Of a stretch of DNA of 5,105 bases, positions 1-4,092 are shown piece after piece. Numbering within the stretch: the stretch's first letter is position 1; every line of letters begins with the position of its first letter. Origin of the DNA: Chloroflexota bacterium (GTDB lineage Bacteria; Chloroflexota; Dehalococcoidia; Dehalococcoidales; Fen-1064); the NCBI GenBank assembly GCA_026389745.1, contig JAPLHG010000004.1, positions 1 through 5,105 on the forward strand, in the 5' to 3' direction. The translations under genes and the position numbers were made by a program. The notes under the pieces were generated by a model. That model was not told the DNA's origin, ran no database searches, and worked only from the letters and a program-made list of their open reading frames with translations.

Positions 1-383
1 AGGTTCCTCGTCGCAACTGCGAGAAGAGTTTAGGTACCTCAGGATTTAAGAGTACGCAAGGCAACTTCAAGCGCCATAGCTGCTCCTTGAGGTTATGCTT
101 GAGCATATCTTATCGTGGTGGCTCTTGCCGCACAACCACGTAGCAATATGGTGATTTGCTAAACAGTCACCTAACCACTGATTTGTAGTCTACGTGAGCG
201 TATGTCTTGGGTATTTTTAACCCCCTTATTAGTGTAACAATTTAGCGTTTTGTGACCGCTCGTCATAAGCGTTGCTTGACCGATGCAACTGGATACAGTA
301 TCTTGATAAGTAGTTAGTACTACTCCGGCTGCACGAACCAGTTCATTTAGTCGAAGTCAATGCATCTGCGTAATAGGTGGTAA
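1..383. other. 383-bp region without a recognisable gene
   Basis: No coding region can be supported here. The frame starting at base 2 runs 15 codons to a TAA at 47-49 and could be the tail of a gene outside the window, but it is too short to judge. Two small stem-loops are visible: 94-107 (TATGC/GCATA, four-base loop), and 114-140 (CGTGGT/ACCACG enclosing GGC-TCTT-GCC, with a five-base bulge). The right end holds a possible promoter and the ribosome binding site AGGTGG (375-380) of the next gene. Confidence 0.6.
276..304 (+). promoter_or_regulatory. possible sigma-70 promoter of the pRiA4b ORF-3-like gene
   Basis: TTGACC (276-281) and TATCTT (299-304) are separated by exactly 17 bases. The -35 matches five of six consensus bases and the -10 matches four of six. 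A start near 311 would give a leader of about 73 bases before the ATG at 384. The same -35 hexamer recurs upstream of the HD gene and the tRNA gene. Confidence 0.4.
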
Positions 384-962
384 ATGTCAAAACAACAGCC
401 TCCGCCAACAATCTACCGGCTAAATGTCACGCTAAAAGAAACTGAACCAGCAATTTGGCGCCGCATTCTCGTCCCTTCCAATATTACTTTACACCGTCTT
501 CATCTTATTCTTCAGGAAATAATGGGGTGGACTAACTCGCATCTTTATAGATTTGAGGTTGGGGCGAAAGAGTACGGTGAATCAGACCCAGACAACGATT
601 TCAATGAACTCGATTTCATCAACTCAAAGAGAGCAAAACTTGTCCAATTGGTAACCGCCAAGGGTAATACGTTTGTATATGAATATGATTTTGGGGATGG
701 ATGGACTCACGATCTGGTGGTTGAAGATATCTTGGAACCGGTACCTGGTGCCATTTATCCAATCTGCCTAGAAGGTGAGCGAGCCTGTCCTCCCGAAGAT
801 TGTGGCGGGCCCCACGGTTATTCCAGATTGTTGGGAATCATCGTCAATCCAGAACATGAGGAATACAGAGAAACCCTTACGTGGCTTGGCGGTGATTTCC
901 GGCCTTCTCTGTTCAGTGTGGAGAAAGTAAATCGGTACCTGAAGCCGATCCTGCCACATTAA
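384..962 (+). CDS. plasmid pRiA4b ORF-3-like family protein (192 aa)
   Basis: The protein matches the PF07929 family (plasmid pRiA4b ORF-3-like, related to the TnpR passenger protein of IS1096), whose biochemical role is not established. Family hallmarks are visible in order: PAIWRRILVP (residues 22-31), MGWTNSHLYRF (47-57), YEYDFGDGWTHDL (99-111), a cysteine-containing segment CPPEDCGGPHGY (135-146), and the DFRPSLFSVEKVN tail (171-183). The length is near that of single-domain members and the whole fold appears intact. No signal peptide or membrane segment is present, so it should be cytosolic. The ATG is preceded by AGGTGG (375-380), only three bases away but usable if AGG alone pairs. It stands alone: the next gene is 219 bp downstream with its own promoter. 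Members are scattered in plasmids, transposons and islands, which fits an accessory region. Family assignment is firm; function is unknown. Confidence 0.9.
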   Translation: MSKQQPPPTIYRLNVTLKETEPAIWRRILVPSNITLHRLHLILQEIMGWTNSHLYRFEVGAKEYGESDPDNDFNELDFINSKRAKLVQLVTAKGNTFVYEYDFGDGWTHDLVVEDILEPVPGAIYPICLEGERACPPEDCGGPHGYSRLLGIIVNPEHEEYRETLTWLGGDFRPSLFSVEKVNRYLKPILPH

Positions 963-1031
963 TGGAGTAGCATATCCGACTCGGCGACTGCACAAAAGTC
1001 CATAATGTGACACAACAATCTAGTTGTTTGT

Positions 1032-1100
1032 CATTATTGGTAAAAAGGTGCGTTGAATTTCACGTCTAGACTTCAGGCGTGAAATTATGTACCGATAATG
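1032..1100. repeat. large imperfect inverted repeat / stem-loop
   Basis: The outer arms CATTATTGGTA (1032-1042) and TACCGATAATG (1090-1100) pair over 11 positions with one G-T wobble. The inner arms AATTTCACG (1056-1064) and CGTGAAATT (1078-1086) pair perfectly over nine, with a 13-base loop. The left internal loop is 13 bases (1043-1055) and the right one only three (1087-1089). GGT at 1047-1049 offers an alternative partner for ACC at 1091-1093, so two pairings are possible. No T-run follows on either strand, so a simple intrinsic terminator is unlikely. It lies just upstream of the HD-gene promoter. It could be an RNA element, a small mobile-element end or a protein-binding site. Confidence 0.6.
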
Positions 1101-1122
1101 GAACCTTTGTTGGTACCCACCC

Positions 1123-1150
1123 TTGACCGAGAAGCATAACCCGTGATAAC
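1123..1150 (+). promoter_or_regulatory. possible promoter of the HD-domain gene
   Basis: TTGACC (1123-1128) and GATAAC (1145-1150) are 16 bases apart, matching consensus at five and four of six positions. A start near 1157 would leave about 25 bases before the TTG codon at 1182, enough to include the AGGAGA ribosome binding site at 1168-1173. Confidence 0.4.
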
Positions 1151-1181
1151 CTTATTGCTATTCTGCTAGGAGATTTGATAG

Positions 1182-1793
1182 TTGCACGCTGGCCATTTGA
1201 AAATTTTAAAAAACCTTGCTGAAAGCAGAAACTACGGCCGGGGTCCGGCCCATGCGTTTCAAGTAAGCAGACTCTCCCTAAAAATATACGATGAACTGGT
1301 CAGGTTGAAACTGCTTAGCAATAACCCCGAAGACCGCATGATTTTGGAAGCCTCGGCCCTTCTGCATGACATTGGCCATCCGCAAGAGCCCCACCATGAA
1401 GTCGGTTTCGATTTTCTGGCTGATGAAATACCGAGACTTACCTCCGGCGACCCGATCTCAAATGGGGCCCTTTCTGCGCTTCTGTCTTCCGTCCTCTGGC
1501 ATCATGAGAGGAACTATCTCAAGCGGGGGTCTATTGAAATCATTGACCGCGATCGTACAGAAAAACTAGCGGCTCTCATCCGCGTCGCAGACGGGCTAGA
1601 TATGATCACGCAGCCGGCCATTGAAAACATCAAACTGTCGATTGAAGACGGACGGCTGCGATTTGTGGTCCTGTCCAAGCACCCCGTCGACTTACAGATA
1701 GAACATGCCAGATCGAAATCTGATCTAATGAAAAAGGCATTTGCTTTGCAGGATATTATCTTCGAGCACTCAGAGAAACACACGACGTCTTAG
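1182..1793 (+). CDS. stand-alone HD-domain phosphohydrolase, Ppx/GppA C-terminal type (203 aa)
   Basis: This is a metal-dependent HD-superfamily protein. Likely metal ligands are visible: H24 (AHAFQVSRLS), the H62-D63 pair in ASALLHDIGH, H107-H108 in VLWHHERNY, and D137 in LAALIRVADGLDM. The IRVADGLDM motif and the segment order resemble the HD domain at the C-terminus of exopolyphosphatase/guanosine pentaphosphatase (Ppx/GppA). The N-terminal actin-like ASKHA domains are absent, so this is the HD domain alone plus about 60 residues resembling the Ppx/GppA tail. HD proteins of this sort act on phosphoester or nucleotide substrates; the substrate here is not known. The start is TTG, chosen because AGGAGA (1168-1173) sits eight bases upstream and the next in-frame ATG (residue 53) would remove H24. 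It is cytosolic, has no partner gene and is probably transcribed alone. Fold confidence is high; substrate is unassigned. Confidence 0.88.
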   Translation: MHAGHLKILKNLAESRNYGRGPAHAFQVSRLSLKIYDELVRLKLLSNNPEDRMILEASALLHDIGHPQEPHHEVGFDFLADEIPRLTSGDPISNGALSALLSSVLWHHERNYLKRGSIEIIDRDRTEKLAALIRVADGLDMITQPAIENIKLSIEDGRLRFVVLSKHPVDLQIEHARSKSDLMKKAFALQDIIFEHSEKHTTS

Positions 1794-1895
1794 TGAGCGT
1801 TGCTTCCTTTATCAACCAGTATCAGATTACCTTTGCAATACAGGAATGGGGTAGGGCAGAGCTCCGGTTTCCCAAGAGTTGGTGGCCGCCGGGCG

Positions 1896-1924
1896 TTGAC
1901 CCCTTCGGCAATGCCGTGTATAAT
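1896..1924 (+). promoter_or_regulatory. near-consensus sigma-70 promoter of the tRNA-Val gene
   Basis: TTGACC (1896-1901), a 17-base spacer and a perfect TATAAT (1919-1924) match the vegetative promoter consensus at 11 of 12 positions. Transcription would start near 1931. This gives a leader of about 97 bases before the tRNA at 2028, which RNase processing would have to remove. It is the strongest promoter in the window, as expected for a stable RNA. Confidence 0.8.
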
Positions 1925-2027
1925 TATGGAGCATAAACGAAGCAAAAAGGGGCTAAAAAGAGTACCTGCTTTGGCTAGTTTGAAGCTGATGAAACGGGCC
2001 GATAATTTGTAAAGTTAGCCTCAAAAT

Positions 2028-2104
2028 GGGCAGTTAGCTCAGCTGGTTAGAGCACCTGCTTTACACGCAGGGGGTCAGAGGTTCGAATCCTCTACCGCCC
2101 ACCA
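2028..2104 (+). tRNA. tRNA-Val (anticodon TAC), CCA encoded
   Basis: A complete 77-base cloverleaf is present. The D arm pairs GCTC/GAGC (2037-2040 with 2050-2053). The anticodon arm is CCTGC-TTTACAC-GCAGG with anticodon TAC at 2062-2064, reading GTA and other GTN valine codons. The five-base variable loop is at 2072-2076, and the T arm is AGAGG-TTCGAAT-CCTCT. The discriminator is A (2101) and CCA is encoded at 2102-2104. The acceptor stem pairs at six of seven positions; A2032 faces C2096, an A-C mismatch where a G-C would be expected. The gene is otherwise canonical, has its own strong promoter, and is probably functional. tRNA 3' ends are common integration sites, but I find no second copy of this one in the window. 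Confidence 0.95.
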
Positions 2105-2133
2105 TAGCCTCAATTTCACCCCCGTTAACCCCG

Positions 2134-2151
2134 AAAAGCCCTCCGGAGGGC
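2134..2151 (-). terminator. possible intrinsic terminator (minus strand)
   Basis: The perfect palindrome GCCCTCCGGAGGGC (2138-2151) can fold as a five-bp stem with a CCGG loop. Read on the minus strand it is followed at once by TTTT (2137-2134). It would end a transcript covering the micro-ORF at 2176-2247. On the plus strand the T-run is missing, so it is a poor terminator for the tRNA, although the palindrome sits only 33 bases behind its CCA end. The short stem and only four T keep confidence moderate. Confidence 0.45.
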
Positions 2152-2175
2152 GCCTGCTTGCGCGATTTTGCCAGG

Positions 2176-2247
2176 CTAATTTGGCCGATGATGTAATACT
2201 CTTGCCCGTACCTTTGTCCAACGTTTTAGGTCATCATATTTACTCAT
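2176..2247 (-). CDS. micro-ORF of 23 codons, possibly a truncated HNH-type gene start
   Basis: An ATG at 2247 opens a 23-residue frame, MSKYDDLKRWTKVRARVLHH followed by RPN, ending in TAG at 2176. A good Shine-Dalgarno, AGGTGG (2258-2253), sits five bases upstream. A TATAAG hexamer (2292-2287) lies about 40 bases upstream of the start, and a hairpin followed by TTTT lies 24 bases downstream of the stop. The W-x-x-[VL]-R-x-x-[VL]-L pattern resembles the opening of small phage-type HNH endonucleases, but the zinc-binding and catalytic HNH parts are absent, and no continuation is found in other frames. It may be the stub of a deleted HNH gene or a real small peptide. The Shine-Dalgarno is the main evidence; the HNH idea is a weak inference. 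Confidence 0.3.
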   Translation of the reverse strand: MSKYDDLKRWTKVRARVLHHRPN

Positions 2248-2286
2248 TGCCACCACCTAACCCAAGGCTGTAAACCCTACAAGTCC

Positions 2287-2316
2287 CTTATAATCAGTTT
2301 CTGGCACGTAAATAAA
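2287..2316 (-). promoter_or_regulatory. weak possible promoter of the 23-codon micro-ORF
   Basis: On the minus strand TATAAG (2292-2287, five of six consensus bases) lies 18 bases from TTTATT (2316-2311, three of six). A start near 2280 would give a leader of about 33 bases to the ATG at 2247. The -35 is poor, so this rests mostly on the -10 and on the position. Confidence 0.25.
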
Positions 2317-2609
2317 GAAAAGGACTGTACGGCTACCGTCACGGTACCCGAATTATAGAGCCTTGAGTGTTTTATGTCCAGTTGAGTGATTATACAGTAC
2401 ACTAATGGAACAAAATGATTATCGTACCCAAACCAGATATAATAGACAATAGAAGGTCTATTTCACAATAATAATCATACTATTATCACCCCGCTACAGT
2501 ACCACCTACTCTTGCCCCACATTTAACACATGTCGAGCTTCTCACGCTCTGCCTCTATCATTCCACCTGGGATGGATTCGCGGACGGAGCTTATCACGGC
2601 GCGTGTGTA

Positions 2610-2657
2610 TCAGGTGGTCTGACATCATTTAGGTAGGGTTGTTAGACCACATACTGA
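2610..2657. repeat. 14-bp stem-loop with a three-base bulge
   Basis: GTGGTCTGAC (2614-2623) pairs with GTTAGACCAC (2641-2650), with one G-T wobble and a 17-base loop. The stem continues with TCAG (2610-2613) to CTGA (2654-2657) across a three-base bulge (2651-2653). On the plus strand a T-rich stretch (GTTTCTTTT, about 2668-2676) follows ten bases later, which is late for a terminator. On the minus strand it starts 46 bases after the stop of the metallopeptidase gene without a T-run, so it could protect that mRNA's 3' end. Confidence 0.5.
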
Positions 2658-2703
2658 CAATTTGGGGGTTTCTTTTACCTAGCGAAGTGGTAATGCATGC
2701 ACT

Positions 2704-3285
2704 CTATATTAATCTCAAATGGTATTCTCTTAATCTTGAAGCCAGCGCATTCGCGTCCTTCTCATGCTTGCTGAGTTCAGCCCAGAATCTCGTGCCGTGG
2801 TTGTGTATCCTGGTATGAACGAGTTCATGTAAAATCACATAATCTATCAACTCTTCAGGTAATGCCATCAACTTCATATTCAGGCTGATGGTGTTCTTAT
2901 TCGAGCAGCTACCCCACCGGGTTTTTTGATTTCGTACGGACACCTTGCTGTAGGTAAATCGATGTTTCTTAGCCAGGACGTGAAGCCTGGTTATCAAGGT
3001 CTTCTCTGCCTTTAGCTTGTCAATAGGAGAATACAATTTTGCTAATTCTTTCTGACGGCTTCCCAGTTGTTGGACTCTTGCTAAGGTTTTTCTTATCCAA
3101 CGATCATTTCGGTTGACGAATTCCAAGGCTTCCTCGAAAGACACCTGTATTGGTACGGCTACTCTAACGCCCTTATTGGGCTTGACAGTGATAATCGTTC
3201 GCTTAGCTCGGCTGCTGTGTTCCAACAGAATCGAGCCGATGCCATCGATATGAATTGTGTAGGGATTCTTCATTGTCATCGCCAC
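2704..3285 (-). CDS. YgjP/DUF45-family zinc metallopeptidase (M48-like, 193 aa)
   Basis: This is a zincin-type protein of the YgjP-like family (PF01863). The zinc site is complete: HELVH at residues 153-157 gives two histidines and the catalytic glutamate E154, and H163 in NHGTRFW (162-168) is the likely third ligand. The family motif TRWGSC lies at 122-127, just before the segment SLNMKLMALP typical of these proteins. The N-terminal 60 residues form the usual beta-rich domain and the middle is helical and basic. Length is slightly below the common 220-240. There is no signal peptide or membrane segment, so it acts in the cytosol; its substrate is unknown. Family members often sit beside type I restriction genes, but none is seen here. 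The start is uncertain: GTG 3285, ATG 3279 and ATG 3273 are all in frame and none has a strong ribosome binding site. A C7-A-C5 tract (coding strand) lies five bases upstream of the GTG. Confidence 0.92.
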   Translation of the reverse strand: MAMTMKNPYTIHIDGIGSILLEHSSRAKRTIITVKPNKGVRVAVPIQVSFEEALEFVNRNDRWIRKTLARVQQLGSRQKELAKLYSPIDKLKAEKTLITRLHVLAKKHRFTYSKVSVRNQKTRWGSCSNKNTISLNMKLMALPEELIDYVILHELVHTRIHNHGTRFWAELSKHEKDANALASRLREYHLRLI

Positions 3286-3323
3286 TTCAGGGGGTGGGGG
3301 GGTGATCCCTTAACTCAACATAT

Positions 3324-3352
3324 AATATGCTTGGGTTCCATTGAAATTGCAA
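3324..3352 (-). promoter_or_regulatory. weak possible promoter of the metallopeptidase gene
   Basis: On the minus strand TTGCAA (3352-3347) and CATATT (3329-3324) are 17 bases apart, each matching four of six consensus bases; TATTAT at 3327-3322 is an alternative -10 with a 19-base spacer. The -35 falls inside the palindrome at 3346-3361, so a protein bound there would affect initiation. Confidence 0.3.
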
Positions 3353-3361
3353 ATGTGCAAT
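3346..3361. promoter_or_regulatory. operator-like palindrome upstream of the metallopeptidase gene
   Basis: ATTGCA-AATG-TGCAAT is a perfect six-bp inverted repeat with a four-base centre, 61-76 bases upstream of the GTG at 3285. It resembles the site at 3987-4001 upstream of the ribbon-helix-helix-like gene. Read in gene orientation both contain TTGCA followed after two to four bases by TTTGCA. Confidence 0.35.
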
Positions 3362-3516
3362 ATTCTAGTGTTTCTGGGTATAGTTTGCCGCTATTGTCTG
3401 GGTAGGTAAATGTCAATACCGATTAATCCTAACAATAGTCCAACTTGTGTGCCATCACAACAGGGAAGTTATCGAACACCTAAGAAGAAAGGGCTTCCCG
3501 CTAGGTTGCGGTGAAG

Positions 3517-3930
3517 TTAAATAAATCCTTTAATATCGAACCCGTGTTCTTTGGCGAGCTTCCGGAGTAATAGTATGGCATGGGCAGCCCTGGTTTTCCG
3601 GCGGATTCCATCAACGACTATTTCGGTTTTAGCGGCTTCGCGGACCAAATCCCCCATATATTTGCTGTATCCCAATTCTATCAGTTTGCGTGCGGCTTTC
3701 TTCTTGCTGATCTTCTCCGCTTTGCTAACAAAATCGATACCTGCGAACATCTGCTTGTCAAACCAGATCATTTTATAATACGTATCTGGCACACGTTGAT
3801 TAGGAGATAGCTGCTTATTAGGGGCAAATAATGCACCTAACGAACGTATAAGCGAGCGCGACTTTGAAGTGTTTTTCATGTTTATAAACTCAGGCACAAA
3901 GTATAGTCCAAGAGCCCCCTTACGAGCCAC
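3517..3930 (-). CDS. hypothetical basic protein with ribbon-helix-helix-like core (137 aa)
   Basis: I do not recognise a named family. Residues 51-58 (YYKMIWFD) look like a short beta strand. They are followed by a helix (about 60-74, QMFAGIDFVSKAEKI), the turn SKKK, and a second helix (79-95, AARKLIELGYSKYMGDL). That strand-helix-helix pattern with ISKKKAARKLIELGY is what CopG/Arc-type ribbon-helix-helix DNA-binding proteins show. A basic linker and a C-terminal helix with AHAILLLRKLAKEHGF (117-132) follow. The protein is rich in lysine and arginine with no signal peptide. The GTG start at 3930 has AAGGGG six bases upstream and a possible promoter at 3955-3982; ATG at residue 18 is an alternative without a clear ribosome binding site. 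A regulatory role is inferred, not shown. It is separated by 231 bp from the metallopeptidase gene and 162 bp from the integrase, all in the same orientation. Confidence 0.65.
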   Translation of the reverse strand: MARKGALGLYFVPEFINMKNTSKSRSLIRSLGALFAPNKQLSPNQRVPDTYYKMIWFDKQMFAGIDFVSKAEKISKKKAARKLIELGYSKYMGDLVREAAKTEIVVDGIRRKTRAAHAILLLRKLAKEHGFDIKGFI

Positions 3931-3954
3931 GCAGAGCCCCTTAAAACTATCTTA

Positions 3955-3982
3955 ATTGTAACTCTTTTGTCCCGAAAAGCAA
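3955..3982 (-). promoter_or_regulatory. possible promoter of the ribbon-helix-helix-like gene
   Basis: On the minus strand TACAAT (3960-3955) matches five of six -10 bases and lies 16 bases from TTGCTT (3982-3977), which matches three of six. A start near 3948 leaves a leader of about 18 bases holding the AAGGGG ribosome binding site, which supports the GTG start at 3930. The -35 touches the repeat at 3981-4000. Confidence 0.35.
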
Positions 3983-4001
3983 CGAATGCAAACGATTGCA
4001 A
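3981..4001. repeat. tandem 10-base repeat and inverted TGCAA pair, possible operator
   Basis: AACGAATGCA (3981-3990) is followed directly by AACGATTGCA (3991-4000), nine of ten bases identical with a period near one helical turn. TGCAA (3987-3991) and TTGCA (3996-4000) also form an inverted pair around ACGA. The block abuts the -35 of the putative promoter at 3955-3982, where a repressor could act. Ribbon-helix-helix proteins often bind short repeats upstream of their own gene; autoregulation here is inference. Confidence 0.4.
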
Positions 4002-4092
4002 GTCTTCCCGGGTTGACACCCCCCGACAAATACTCAAATCCTCACCCGGCAAAACACGGTAGGATCAGGCTAATCGCTACTCTAGCATCTAT

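Larger units (their letters stand above)
2248..2703. other. 456-bp region without a recognisable gene, rich in hairpins
   Basis: No reading frame with a credible start and ribosome binding site is seen. A weak minus-strand promoter for the micro-ORF may lie at 2287-2316. The stretch around 2390-2500 is AT-rich and contains an isolated TATAAT (2438-2443) without a good -35. It also holds a seven-bp hairpin AATAGAC/GTCTATT (2441-2447 with 2456-2462). A larger stem-loop occupies 2610-2657 and is listed separately. Short open frames near 2530-2622 on both strands lack ribosome binding sites. Confidence 0.55.

Noticed and set aside
2..49. Fifteen-codon frame ending in TAA, possible tail of a gene entering from the left
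   Set aside because: Too short to show coding character or family similarity.
210..224. GGGT...ACCC hairpin with T-rich loop, possible terminator
   Set aside because: Only four base pairs, and the T-run is in the loop rather than after the stem.
171..353. Minus-strand open frame of about 60 codons containing ATLMTSGHKTLNCY, reminiscent of integrase GHKT motifs
   Set aside because: The histidine-to-tyrosine distance is six rather than nine residues, there is no ribosome binding site, other integrase motifs are absent, and it overlaps the probable promoter of the 384-962 gene.
1960..1972. GAGTACCTGCTTT in the tRNA leader matches GAGCACCTGCTTT inside the tRNA at 12 of 13 bases, 90 bases apart
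   Set aside because: The similarity does not extend into further tRNA sequence, so a partial tRNA duplicate is not supported.
1800..2012. Plus-strand 70-codon frame after the HD gene
   Set aside because: It runs over the near-consensus tRNA promoter and leader, has no ribosome binding site and no recognisable protein features.
2530..2622. Plus-strand 30-codon frame and an opposing minus-strand 24-codon frame
   Set aside because: Neither has a convincing ribosome binding site or a recognisable sequence, and the plus-strand frame ends inside the 2610-2657 stem-loop.
3981..4000. Two 10-base near-identical units considered as the beginning of a CRISPR array
   Set aside because: Repeats are far too short, there are no spacers between them, and no cas gene is present.
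4013..4018. Perfect TTGACA on the plus strand between CCGGGT and ACCCGG arms
   Set aside because: No -10-like hexamer lies 16-18 bases downstream and there is no plus-strand gene after it.
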